Below, piece after piece: positions 35,805-45,588 of a DNA stretch of 64,000 nt (positions within the stretch are counted from its first letter, which is position 1; each line of letters starts with the position of its first letter). The translations under genes were made by a program, and so were the position numbers. The DNA comes from Nocardioides sp. zg-1230 (GTDB lineage: Bacteria > Actinomycetota > Actinomycetes > Propionibacteriales > Nocardioidaceae): the NCBI RefSeq assembly GCF_013155335.1, contig NZ_JABJQZ010000001.1, forward strand, positions 1,426,001-1,490,000. Direction: 5' to 3'. The notes under the pieces are model-generated. The model had not been told where the DNA came from. It saw only the letters and a program-made list of their open reading frames with translations, and made no database searches.

Positions 35805-36796
35805 CGCTCCACCCCTCGATCGCGGCGGTCCGGCTGCCGGTCCGCCGGACCCTGGCCCGGCCCGAGCCGCGAGGCGGTGGCCGGGAGACCGTCGCCGTGG
35901 CGTGCAGCGGTGGCGCCGACTCCCTGGCCCTCGCGTCCGCGGCCGTGTTCGAGGGGCACAAGCTCGGCATGCGCGTCGTCGGGGTGACCGTCGACCACGG
36001 CCTGCAACCCGGCTCCGCCGAGCAGGCCGATCGCGTCGTCGCGCAGCTCGCGTCGATGGGCGTCGACGAGACGCTCACGGCCCGGGTGGAGGTCGACGCC
36101 GCGTCCGGGATGGGGCCCGAGGCCGCCGCCCGCGAGGCGAGGTACGCCGTCCTGGAGCAGGTGGCCGAGCACCTGCGGGCGGGGCTCGTGCTGCTCGGCC
36201 ACACCCTCGACGACCAGGCCGAGACGGTGCTGCTCGGCCTCACCCGCGGCTCGGGCGGCCGGTCGCTCCAGGGCATGCGCCCGGCCTTCGGCGTGTTCGC
36301 GCGCCCGCTGCTCGGCGTACGTCGTGCCGACACCGTCACCGCCTGCCTGGTCGAGGGACTCGAGGTGTGGGACGACCCGCACAACGCCGACCCGGGCTAC
36401 ACCCGCGTGCGGGTGCGCGAACGGGTGCTGCCGGTGCTCGAGGCCGAGCTCGGCCCCGGCATCGCCGAGGCCCTCGCCCGCACGGCCGATCAGCTGCGTG
36501 ACGACACCGCCCTGCTCGACGACCTGGCCCTCGACGTCTTGTCCGAGGCGTCCCGCGACGGCGGTCTCGACGTCACGGTTCTCGCGGCCGCCCCGCCGTC
36601 GCTGCGCCACCGCGTCATCCGTCGCGCCGCCCTCGACTCGGGCGCACCCCCGTCGGAGCTGACCCGCGACCACGTCCTCGCCGTCGACGGGCTGCTCGTC
36701 GGCTGGCGCGGCCAGAAGTGGATCGACCTGCCCGGGCCGCTCCGCGCCCTGCGCCGCGACGGGCTGCTGGTGATCGAGGCACCGGCGTCCCCCTAG
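35801..36796 (+). CDS. tilS: tRNA(Ile)-lysidine synthase
   Basis: Modifies C34 of the tRNA-Ile that reads AUA, using ATP and lysine. The N-type ATP pyrophosphatase domain has the PP-loop VACSGGADSLAL near 34-44, followed by VTVDHGLQPGS and LGHTLDDQAETVL. A short TilS substrate-binding segment closes the 331-residue protein, which is the compact actinobacterial form. The GTG start overlaps the preceding stop. AUA is rare here, yet one AUA codon occurs in the nearby folB patch. Confidence 0.92.
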   Translation: MTLHPSIAAVRLPVRRTLARPEPRGGGRETVAVACSGGADSLALASAAVFEGHKLGMRVVGVTVDHGLQPGSAEQADRVVAQLASMGVDETLTARVEVDAASGMGPEAAAREARYAVLEQVAEHLRAGLVLLGHTLDDQAETVLLGLTRGSGGRSLQGMRPAFGVFARPLLGVRRADTVTACLVEGLEVWDDPHNADPGYTRVRVRERVLPVLEAELGPGIAEALARTADQLRDDTALLDDLALDVLSEASRDGGLDVTVLAAAPPSLRHRVIRRAALDSGAPPSELTRDHVLAVDGLLVGWRGQKWIDLPGPLRALRRDGLLVIEAPASP

Positions 36797-36799
36797 GCT
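36794..36799 (+). promoter_or_regulatory. Leaderless -10 element (TAGGCT) of hpt
   Basis: TAGGCT is 7 bases before the hpt ATG (36807) and overlaps the tilS stop codon TAG, so hpt can be transcribed independently of tilS. Confidence 0.5.
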
Positions 36800-36806
36800 G
36801 ACGCCC

Positions 36807-37358
36807 ATGGACTCGTCCCACGTGGAGCACGACCTGGTCAACGTCCTCTTCACCGAGGAGCAGATCCAGCAGCGGCTGGCGGAGATGGCCCTCCAGATCA
36901 CCGAGGACTACGAGGGCAAGGACCTGCTCGTCGTCGGCGTCCTGCGCGGGGCGGTGATGGTGATGGCCGACCTGGCGCGCTCGATGCCGCGCCACCTCGA
37001 GATGGACTGGATGGCGGTCAGCTCCTACGGCTCGGGCACCAAGTCGAGCGGCGTGGTGCGGATCCTCAAGGACCTCGACACCGACATCAGCGGCCGCGAC
37101 GTGCTGATCGTCGACGAGATCATCGACACCGGGCTGACGCTGAGCTGGCTGGTCAACAACCTCTCGAGCCGCAACCCCGCGACCGTCGAGATCGCGACCC
37201 TGCTGCGCAAGCCCGAGGCGCTGTCGATGCCGGTCGAGCCGAAGTACGTCGGGTGGGACATCCCCAACGAGTTCGTCGTCGGCTACGGCCTCGACTACCG
37301 CGAGCGCTACCGCAACCTGCGCGACATCGGCACCCTCGCGCCGCACGTCTACTCCTGA
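36807..37358 (+). CDS. hpt: Hypoxanthine phosphoribosyltransferase
   Basis: Purine salvage enzyme of 183 residues that converts hypoxanthine or guanine with PRPP to IMP or GMP. The PRPP-binding loop is DVLIVDEIIDTGLTL near residues 93-107, the flexible loop begins SSYGSGTKSSG, and the base-binding end has YVGWDIPNEFVVGYGLDY. It sits between tilS and ftsH, the usual bacterial tilS-hpt-ftsH order. Confidence 0.94.
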   Translation: MDSSHVEHDLVNVLFTEEQIQQRLAEMALQITEDYEGKDLLVVGVLRGAVMVMADLARSMPRHLEMDWMAVSSYGSGTKSSGVVRILKDLDTDISGRDVLIVDEIIDTGLTLSWLVNNLSSRNPATVEIATLLRKPEALSMPVEPKYVGWDIPNEFVVGYGLDYRERYRNLRDIGTLAPHVYS

Positions 37359-37432
37359 CCGGGGTCGTGCGCGGGCGCATCGGGGTCGCCCCGCTTCACC
37401 CCGCCTGAAACAATGAGGGTCCGGGTGACGTG

Positions 37433-37438
37433 TAGCGT
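37433..37438 (+). promoter_or_regulatory. Candidate -10 element (TAGCGT) of ftsH
   Basis: TAGCGT lies 34 bases before the ftsH GTG, leaving a leader of about 27 bases. No convincing -35 was seen at the right distance. Confidence 0.3.
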
Positions 37439-37472
37439 CGCCTCTCCACCTCCGAACAGCTGAAAGTTGCCT

Positions 37473-39526
<2,054 letters not shown>

Positions 39527-39530
<4 letters not shown>

Positions 39531-40147
39531 CGGACCCGGTCACCGTGCCCCTGCGCGCGCCGGAGGACGTGCCCGCGTTCGACCACGAGCGGGCGGAGGC
39601 AGCGGTGCGCGAGCTGCTGTTCGCGATCGGCGAGGACCCCGACCGCGAGGGGCTGCTCGAGACGCCGGCGCGGGTCGCCCGGGCCTATGCCGAGCTCACC
39701 CATGGCCTGCGCCAGCGGCCCGAGGACGTCCTGACGACCACGTTCGACCTCGGTCACGACGAGATGGTCCTCGTGCGCGACATCGAGCTGTGGTCGATGT
39801 GCGAGCACCACCTGGTGCCCTTCACCGGCGTGGCCCACGTCGGCTACATCCCGGCTGACACCGGCAAGATCACCGGCCTGTCCAAGCTGGCGCGGCTCGT
39901 CGACGTCTACGCCAAGCGCCCGCAGGTGCAGGAGCGGCTGACCACGCAGGTGGCCGACTCGCTGATGGAGATCCTCGAGGCGCGGGGCGTCATCGTGGTG
40001 ATCGAGGCCGAGCACCTCTGCATGACGATGCGAGGCGTCAAGAAGGCCGGCGCCCGCACGATCACCTCGGCCGTGCGCGGCGCCTTCCTCACCCACCAGG
40101 CCACCCGCGCCGAGGCGATGGCGCTGATCCACTCAGGCACCAGGTGA
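39527..40147 (+). CDS. folE: GTP cyclohydrolase I
   Basis: Zn-dependent first enzyme of folate synthesis, converting GTP to dihydroneopterin triphosphate, 206 residues. The zinc and catalytic motifs are [20 protein letters not shown] near 88-107 and the later LCMTMRG, with [23 protein letters not shown] near the start. The GTG start overlaps the ftsH stop and its stop overlaps folP, giving the chain ftsH-folE-folP-folB-folK. Confidence 0.95.
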
Positions 40148-41001
40148 GCCAGGGCGTGCCCTCCGTCGCCCGGGTCACCCGGGTGATGGGGATCGTCAAC
40201 GTCACCCCCGACTCGTTCTCCGACGGCGGCCGCTGGGACACCACCGAGGCCGCGGTCGCCCACGGCCGCGAGCTGCTCGCGCAGGGCGCCGACGTGCTCG
40301 ACATCGGCGGCGAGTCGACCCGGCCCGGGGCGACCCGTCCGGTGGTCGCCGAGGAGCTCGACCGGGTCGTCCCGGTGATCCGCGAGCTGGCGGCGGGCGG
40401 AGCCGTGGTGTCGGTCGACACGATGCGCGCCGAGGTCGCCGCCGCGGCCCTCGCCGCGGGCGCGCAGATCGTCAACGACGTCTCCGGCGGCCTCGCCGAC
40501 CCGCGGATCCTCGACGTCGTCGCCGACAGCGACGCGTCCTACGTCGCCATGCACTGGCGCGCCCACGCCGACCGGATGCGCGACTTCACCGACTACTCGC
40601 CGGACGGGGTCGTCGCGGCCGTACGTCGTGAGCTGGGCGAGCGCCTCGACGCCGTCCTCGCCGCCGGCGTCCCCCGCGAGCGGGTGTTCCTCGACCCCGG
40701 GCTGGGCTTCGCCAAGCAGCCGCGCCACAACTGGGAGCTGCTGGCCGCGATCGACGTCCTGCGCGAGCTGGGCTGCCCCTTGCTCGTGGGCGCCAGCCGC
40801 AAGTCGTTCCTCGGCTCGCTGCTTGCCGTGGACGGCTCTCCGCGGCCCGTGGACCAGCGTGAGCACGCCCACGTCGCGCTGGTCACGGTGCTGGCCGTCC
40901 GCGGGGTCGAGGTCCTGCGCGTGCACGACGTACGAGCCACGCGCGACGCGCTCGCCGTGGTCGCCGCCCTCCGCGACGCGACACCAGGGGAGACCGCATG
41001 A
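40144..41001 (+). CDS. folP: Dihydropteroate synthase
   Basis: Joins hydroxymethyl-dihydropterin diphosphate to p-aminobenzoate; 285 residues, TIM barrel. Signature loops are [15 protein letters not shown] near 15-29, [11 protein letters not shown] near 55-65 and [12 protein letters not shown] near 215-226, the sulfonamide-target region. The GTG start overlaps the folE stop, and folB overlaps its end. Confidence 0.95.
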   Translation: MSQGVPSVARVTRVMGIVNVTPDSFSDGGRWDTTEAAVAHGRELLAQGADVLDIGGESTRPGATRPVVAEELDRVVPVIRELAAGGAVVSVDTMRAEVAAAALAAGAQIVNDVSGGLADPRILDVVADSDASYVAMHWRAHADRMRDFTDYSPDGVVAAVRRELGERLDAVLAAGVPRERVFLDPGLGFAKQPRHNWELLAAIDVLRELGCPLLVGASRKSFLGSLLAVDGSPRPVDQREHAHVALVTVLAVRGVEVLRVHDVRATRDALAVVAALRDATPGETA

Positions 41002-41372
41002 GCGACGAGCTGGCCGTGACGGGCATCGAGTGCTTCGCGCACCACGGGGTCTTCGACTTCGAACGGCGTGAGGGACAGGTCTTCGTCGTCGACCTCGTGC
41101 TCGGCATCGACACCCGCCCGGCGGCCGCCTCGGACGACCTGGCGGACACCGTGAACTACGGCACGCTGGTGGCCGACGTGAAGGCTGCCGTCGAGCGCGA
41201 CCCGGTCGACCTGATAGAAACCGTCGCTCAACGCATCACCGATGTATGCCTGTTGGACACTCGTGTTGAATGGGCGCGAGTCACGCTCCACAAACCTGAT
41301 GCACCCATCGACGCGACGTACTCGGACGTCGCGCTGACGATCACCAGAACGCGAGGCAACGCTCATGACTGA
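40998..41372 (+). CDS. folB: Dihydroneopterin aldolase (with atypical codon patch)
   Basis: Cleaves dihydroneopterin to hydroxymethyl-dihydropterin and glycolaldehyde; 124 residues. Family motifs are GIECFAHHGVFDFERREGQVF and the late ARVTLHKPDAPI. From 41214 to about 41307 the codons change abruptly to AT-ending types (ATA, GAA, CAA, GAT, GTA, ACT, CGT, GTT, AAA), unlike the G/C-ending codons before and after, while the protein remains a normal FolB. Overlaps folP upstream and folK downstream. Confidence 0.93.
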   Translation: MSDELAVTGIECFAHHGVFDFERREGQVFVVDLVLGIDTRPAAASDDLADTVNYGTLVADVKAAVERDPVDLIETVAQRITDVCLLDTRVEWARVTLHKPDAPIDATYSDVALTITRTRGNAHD

Positions 41373-41934
41373 GACCCCCAACCCCCACATCGTGGACGCC
41401 GACTCCCTCACCGGCGAGATGCACCCGATCCGTCGGGTGGTGGTCGGCCTGGGCTCCAACCTCGGCGAGCGCCTGGCGTCCCTGCAGGGCGCGGTCAACG
41501 CCCTCGCGGACACCCCCGACTTCTTCGTCACCGGTGTCTCGCCCGTCTACGAGACCGAGCCGGTGGACGCGCCCGAGGGCTCGCGCCCCTACCTCAACGC
41601 CGTCCTGCTCGCCGACACCACGCTCCCCGCCGCCCGGCTGATGGAGCGCGCGCTGGCGATCGAGGACGCCTTCGACCGCGAGCGCAGCGACATCCGCAAC
41701 GCCCCGCGCACCCTCGACGTCGACCTCATCGTCGTCGGCGACCGCCGCGCCAACGAGGACTTCCTGCGCCTGCCCCACCCGCGCGCCCACGAGCGCGCCT
41801 TCGTCCTGCAGCCGTGGCACGACCTCGAGCCCGACGCCGTCTTCCCCGACCGCGGCCCGATCGCCGAGCTGCTCGACGCCTCCGACTCCTCGGGCGTGAA
41901 GAGGCGCGAGGACCTCACCCTTGAGGTCGAGTGA
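41365..41934 (+). CDS. folK: HPPK, hydroxymethyl-dihydropterin pyrophosphokinase
   Basis: Transfers diphosphate from ATP to the pterin; 189 residues. Motifs are GLGSNLGERLASLQGAV near 28-44, FDRERSDIRNAPRTLDVDLIVVGD near 104-127 and LPHPRAHERAFVLQPWHDL. The ATG overlaps the folB stop by 8 bases, and the downstream DUF3180 gene overlaps its end. Confidence 0.95.
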   Translation: MTETPNPHIVDADSLTGEMHPIRRVVVGLGSNLGERLASLQGAVNALADTPDFFVTGVSPVYETEPVDAPEGSRPYLNAVLLADTTLPAARLMERALAIEDAFDRERSDIRNAPRTLDVDLIVVGDRRANEDFLRLPHPRAHERAFVLQPWHDLEPDAVFPDRGPIAELLDASDSSGVKRREDLTLEVE

Positions 41935-42431
41935 CCGAGTCTGGTCCGGAGCCTGACGGGGACCCCGAGGAGCCGCGCGGCACCCTCCGCCCGACGTCCG
42001 CCCGCGCCCTGACGGCGTGCACCGTCGTGGGCCTGGCGCTCGGGTGGGCGCTCCACCCGGTGATGGACGCGGTCGCCGGCCGCCCGCCCCTGGTGTCCTG
42101 GGCGCAGGCGCTGGTGCTGGTGATGGTCGCCGCGATCATGGGCTTCCTCGCCTGGCACACGTGGCAGACGGTGCACGTGCGGGGCGAACGGCTCGAGCCG
42201 CACCAGGCCGTCAACCGCCTCGTGCTGGCCCGCGCGTGCGCGCTCGCCGGCGCGCTGGTGACGGCCGGCTACGTCGGCTACGCCGTCAGCTGGCTCGGTG
42301 ACGAGTCCCACTACGCCGACCGCTGGGTGTTGCGCGCGCTCGTCGCGGCGGTCGGCGCGGCCGGGGTGACCCTCGCCTCGCTCGCCCTCGAGCGTGCGTG
42401 TCGCGCGGACGGGGGACGGCCGCGCCCCTAG
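41931..42431 (+). CDS. DUF3180 family membrane protein
   Basis: 166-residue protein with about four hydrophobic helices (around ALTACTVVGLALGWAL, PLVSWAQALVLVMVAAIMGFLAW, VLARACALAGALVTAGYVGY and the C-terminal AAVGAAGVTLASLAL) and charged ends. DUF3180 proteins follow folK in actinobacteria (Rv3605c in M. tuberculosis). No activity is known. It overlaps folK by 4 bases, so it is probably co-translated with the folate genes. Confidence 0.87.
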   Translation: MTESGPEPDGDPEEPRGTLRPTSARALTACTVVGLALGWALHPVMDAVAGRPPLVSWAQALVLVMVAAIMGFLAWHTWQTVHVRGERLEPHQAVNRLVLARACALAGALVTAGYVGYAVSWLGDESHYADRWVLRALVAAVGAAGVTLASLALERACRADGGRPRP

Positions 42432-42434
42432 TCT
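42429..42434 (+). promoter_or_regulatory. Leaderless -10 element (TAGTCT)
   Basis: TAGTCT is 6 bases before the ATG at 42441 and contains the stop codon of the DUF3180 gene. Confidence 0.5.
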
Positions 42435-42440
42435 GGCGCC

Positions 42441-43058
42441 ATGCCTTCCCAGCAGTCACAGCAGTCCCAGGCGTCCCGCACGCCTGCTCGCCGCCGCCAG
42501 CGCAGCACGCGCCTGGCCGTGGCCGTCGCGCTCCTCGCCGTCGGCGCGGCCCTGGTGATCGGCGCGCTCGCGTCCTCCTCGGCCGGACTGACCGCTGTCG
42601 CTGCCGTCGTGGCCGTGCTCGCCGGCGCCGCCGCGACCCGCATCACCCACTCCGAGCTCATGCAGGCCCGCCGCGACGCCGCCCGGGACCGGGCGGTCCA
42701 GGCGCAGGAGTACCGCGCCCTCACCGAGCGTCGTACGGCCGAGTCCGCGGCCTTCGCCGCCGACATGCGCCGCAAGATCAACGAGCGCGAGGAGGCCATC
42801 GACGTCCTCGAGCGCGCCCTCTCCAACGCCCAGAAGAACGCTGCCGAGCAGACCCTCAAGCGTGGCCAGGAGGCCCGCCGCGCCGACGCCGCCGAGCGCG
42901 GCCGCGACGAGGCCCAGCTCGGCCGCGACGACGCCGAGAACCGTGCCGCCGAGGCGATCGTGGTCGTCGCCGAGCTCGAGGCGGAGCTCGACGTCCTCCG
43001 CGCCGAGCTCGACTCGCTCCGCGCCGCCGCCGCGCGCCGCAACCACAAGAGCGCCTGA
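42441..43058 (+). CDS. Uncharacterised membrane protein with cytoplasmic coiled coil
   Basis: 205 residues not matching a named family. A polar Gln/Ser-rich start is followed by a two-helix membrane hairpin (about 27-45 and 50-68). A continuous Ala/Arg/Glu coiled coil (about 75-195) follows, ending AAARRNHKSA. Both ends are predicted to lie in the cytoplasm. It has its own promoter element and occupies the position of M. tuberculosis Rv3604c, though I cannot establish homology. It is the last gene before the accessory block. Confidence 0.75.
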   Translation: MPSQQSQQSQASRTPARRRQRSTRLAVAVALLAVGAALVIGALASSSAGLTAVAAVVAVLAGAAATRITHSELMQARRDAARDRAVQAQEYRALTERRTAESAAFAADMRRKINEREEAIDVLERALSNAQKNAAEQTLKRGQEARRADAAERGRDEAQLGRDDAENRAAEAIVVVAELEAELDVLRAELDSLRAAAARRNHKSA

Positions 43059-43083
43059 GCCCCCGCGGTTCGGCCCTCGCTTG

Positions 43084-43135
43084 AGCGGTGGCCCACCCAC
43101 GTTCCTGACGCCGGGAACGTAGGTGGGCCACCGCT
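43084..43135 (+). terminator. Long hairpin at the left edge of the accessory block
   Basis: AGCGGTGGCCCACC (43084-43097) pairs perfectly with GGTGGGCCACCGCT (43122-43135). After a C/A mismatch, ACGTTCC pairs with GGAACGT around an 8-base loop. It gives a 22-bp stem 25 bases after the upstream stop, likely a terminator although without a U-tract. Confidence 0.65.
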
Positions 43136-43245
43136 GTCTCCGCGTGCGGGGCGTGTCGCCCGGCAAGCGGTGCCGCACCTGCATCCCGTACGTCGGAAAG
43201 GTGGCTGGCGCACCGCCCGGAGCGCGTACGGAACAATGACCGACC

Positions 43246-44346
43246 GTGATCCCTGAGGACAACCGGTTCGAGAGCGACCCCACCGATGCGCTGCCCGACG
43301 ACCCGGGGCTCCCGGCGGGCTGGGTGGCCGAGACGCCGGACGGCGACGACCCGGCGACCGTCGAGCGGCTGACCGAGCTGCTGCGCGACCACGAGCGCGC
43401 CGGCCGCGGCTGGGCGGGATCGGGTGAGGACGACGTACGCGTCGAGGTCTCCGAGCGCGGCGCGGCCATGCGGGAGAACCTCGTCGTACGCGACCCCGAC
43501 GGCCGGATCCAGGCCTGGGGCAGCGTGCACGACCGTGCCGAGGGCCGGATGCTCTTCGTGCACATCGTCGCCCGCGACGTCGACGAGCGGGCCGCCGACC
43601 GCTGCAGCGAGGTGCTCCTCGAGTGGGCCGAGTCGCAGGCCAGGGCGGTCGGCGCGGCCCGCGGCCTGACCGAGCAGCAGATCGACACCGGCTCCTTCGC
43701 CGACGACGAGCGCCAGCACGGCTGGCTGGCCGACGCCGGCTTCGAGCGGGTCCGGACCTGGTGGCAGATGAGCCGCTCGGTGGAGGCCGCGGAGGCCGAG
43801 CTGGTCCCCGACCCGGCGCGCTGGGAGCGCAAGGGCGTGGTCTTCCGCCTCGTCGAGCGGCAGGGCGGTCCCGACTCCGACGGGATGCCTGACGAGGCCG
43901 ACCTGCGCGCGGTGCACGACGTGCTCGAGGGCGCGTTCACCGACCACTTCAACTCGTCGGAGGAGACGTTCGACGAGTTCATCCACCGGCTCCGCGAGGA
44001 CCCCGGCCATCGGTGGGACCACTGGTGGCTCGCCGAGATCGTCGACGGTGAGGGTGGCGAGCCGGAGCCGGCCGGCGCCCTGGTCGGCACCGTGAGCGAG
44101 TCCGGCACCGGGCCCGACGGCTCGTACGTCTCCTACCTCGGCGTGCTCGAGTCCGCGCGAGGTCGCGGGGTGGCGACCGGCCTGCTCCGCACGATCATCG
44201 CCGACGCCGCCGCCCGCGGTCGCGACCGCGTCGGGCTCGAGGTGGACGCCGACTCACCGACCGGGGCCGACGGGCTCTACACCGCGATGGGCTGGGGCAC
44301 GAAGTACGTCACCGAGTCGTGGCACAAGGACGTGACGGTGCGCTGA
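43246..44346 (+). CDS. GNAT family N-acetyltransferase with two GNAT-like halves
   Basis: 366 residues, the size of mycothiol synthase-like double-GNAT proteins. The C-terminal domain has a clear acetyl-CoA loop (YLGVLESARGRGVATGLLRTIIADAAARG near 295-322) and DGLYTAMGWG. The N-terminal half is a diverged GNAT fold without an obvious loop. The mycothiol role itself is not supported beyond architecture. The GTG start has AACAAT 8 bases upstream. It is the first gene past the conserved folate block. Confidence 0.82.
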   Translation: MIPEDNRFESDPTDALPDDPGLPAGWVAETPDGDDPATVERLTELLRDHERAGRGWAGSGEDDVRVEVSERGAAMRENLVVRDPDGRIQAWGSVHDRAEGRMLFVHIVARDVDERAADRCSEVLLEWAESQARAVGAARGLTEQQIDTGSFADDERQHGWLADAGFERVRTWWQMSRSVEAAEAELVPDPARWERKGVVFRLVERQGGPDSDGMPDEADLRAVHDVLEGAFTDHFNSSEETFDEFIHRLREDPGHRWDHWWLAEIVDGEGGEPEPAGALVGTVSESGTGPDGSYVSYLGVLESARGRGVATGLLRTIIADAAARGRDRVGLEVDADSPTGADGLYTAMGWGTKYVTESWHKDVTVR

Positions 44347-44353
44347 GCCGGAC

Positions 44354-45457
44354 TCAGCAGGTGCCCACCCCGTCCGTCCTGGGCAGGTCGACCACCAGCT
44401 CGGCGATCTCGTCCGCGAGCCGACGAGTGCTGTCGGGGTCCGCCGGCGGATCCACGGCCACAAGGGCGCCGCGCAGCGCGCGCACGTCGTCCACCGTTGC
44501 CTCGATCACCCGGCCGCCGGCTGCACAGAAGGCGCGGGCGTCCTCGGACTCGTCCGGCCAGTCGCGCGCCTCCTTCTGGAGCTGGAAGGCGGCCCTTCGC
44601 AACGCCTTGCGGTGATCCTCCTCCAGGCCCTCGAAGTCCTCGCGGTTGACGAACAGCACGTTCACCTTCGGGAACAGCGGTTGGTTCGCTGCCGTCGTCA
44701 GGCGGGCGGCGGTTCCGGTGGAGAGGACGCCTGCGAACGACGACTCGACGCCGCTCAGCTCACCCGACGCCACCGCGGCGTCCCAGGCGTGTGACTGGAC
44801 GTCCGTCGTCGTCGCGCCAACACGGGCGAGGACGGCATCTGTCATGCGTGAGTACGGGGCTCGCACCACCGCGTCCGACATCAACGCAGGTGTCGTGAGC
44901 GGATCGCCGTACGAGAAGAGCCGGCGCACGTCCTCGGGGTAGAGGGCCAGCCCGGTGAGCCCGATGTCGTCCAGCCCCTCCATCAGCTCGTCGACCACGG
45001 GACTCTCGACGACCACCCCCACCCGCTTCGTGGACGTGAGGAGGAACGGCGTCTGCAGTGCCTGCAGGGAGGAGACGTCCAGCGCGTCGAAGGCTCGTGC
45101 GGGCACGAAGCCCAGCTGGTGGTCACCACGGATGACGGTGCGCGCGACGGCCTGGTCCCAGTCGTCGGGGTTGCCGGCCGCCTCCCAGGCCGGCACCAGC
45201 AGCATCGTCCCTCCCGACGTCTCGTGCAGCAGGACCGTCAGGCGGGCGATGGCCTCGCCGGTCGGGGTGTCGGGTCCGTCGTTGGTCGCGATCGTCCACC
45301 GGACCTGGGTCGGGCCCGTCCGCGCAGCGTCGATCGGCGCGCTCGCAGCGGTCTGCGGTGCGTCGTCGCTGGGTGTGCCCGTCGGATCCTCGGAGCAGGC
45401 CGCAAGGCACAGGCACGGTAGTGCGAGCAATGATGGAAGCAGCGTTCTCCGGTCCAT
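44354..45457 (-). CDS. Orphan TRAP-type (DctP-like) substrate-binding lipoprotein
   Basis: 367 residues. The lipoprotein signal MDRRTLLPSLLALPCLCLAAC places lipidation at Cys21, followed by a Thr/Ser/Pro linker. The mature part has DctP-like features: an N-terminal strand VRWTIATNDGPDTPTGEAIARL, a central QALQTPFLLTS, and the late KVNVLFVNREDFEGLEEDHRKALRRAAFQLQKEA helix pair. No DctQ/DctM membrane genes are present, so it is unlikely to be a simple transporter receptor. The ATG has ACAGGAG 5 bases upstream. It is divergent from a membrane regulator with its own extracellular binding domain, suggesting a sensing role. That role is inference. Confidence 0.8.
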   Translation of the reverse strand: MDRRTLLPSLLALPCLCLAACSEDPTGTPSDDAPQTAASAPIDAARTGPTQVRWTIATNDGPDTPTGEAIARLTVLLHETSGGTMLLVPAWEAAGNPDDWDQAVARTVIRGDHQLGFVPARAFDALDVSSLQALQTPFLLTSTKRVGVVVESPVVDELMEGLDDIGLTGLALYPEDVRRLFSYGDPLTTPALMSDAVVRAPYSRMTDAVLARVGATTTDVQSHAWDAAVASGELSGVESSFAGVLSTGTAARLTTAANQPLFPKVNVLFVNREDFEGLEEDHRKALRRAAFQLQKEARDWPDESEDARAFCAAGGRVIEATVDDVRALRGALVAVDPPADPDSTRRLADEIAELVVDLPRTDGVGTC

Positions 45458-45511
45458 GTCGACTCCTGTCAGTGGGAGCACGACGCTTCCTGCCGCCACT
45501 TCAGGATCGCT

Positions 45512-45521
45512 CCAGATCTGG
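45512..45521. promoter_or_regulatory. Palindrome in the divergent lipoprotein/regulator promoter region
   Basis: CCAGATCTGG is a perfect 10-bp palindrome followed by TCTAGA, in the 131-base gap between the orphan lipoprotein and the SARP-BMP regulator. It is the only clear symmetric site there and a candidate binding site for the regulator. Confidence 0.3.
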
Positions 45522-45588
45522 TCTAGAGGGCTCCACAACGGGTCGGCAGGCGTCGTCGGCCCGGCGGGGGCTGTGCCACACTGCCGAG

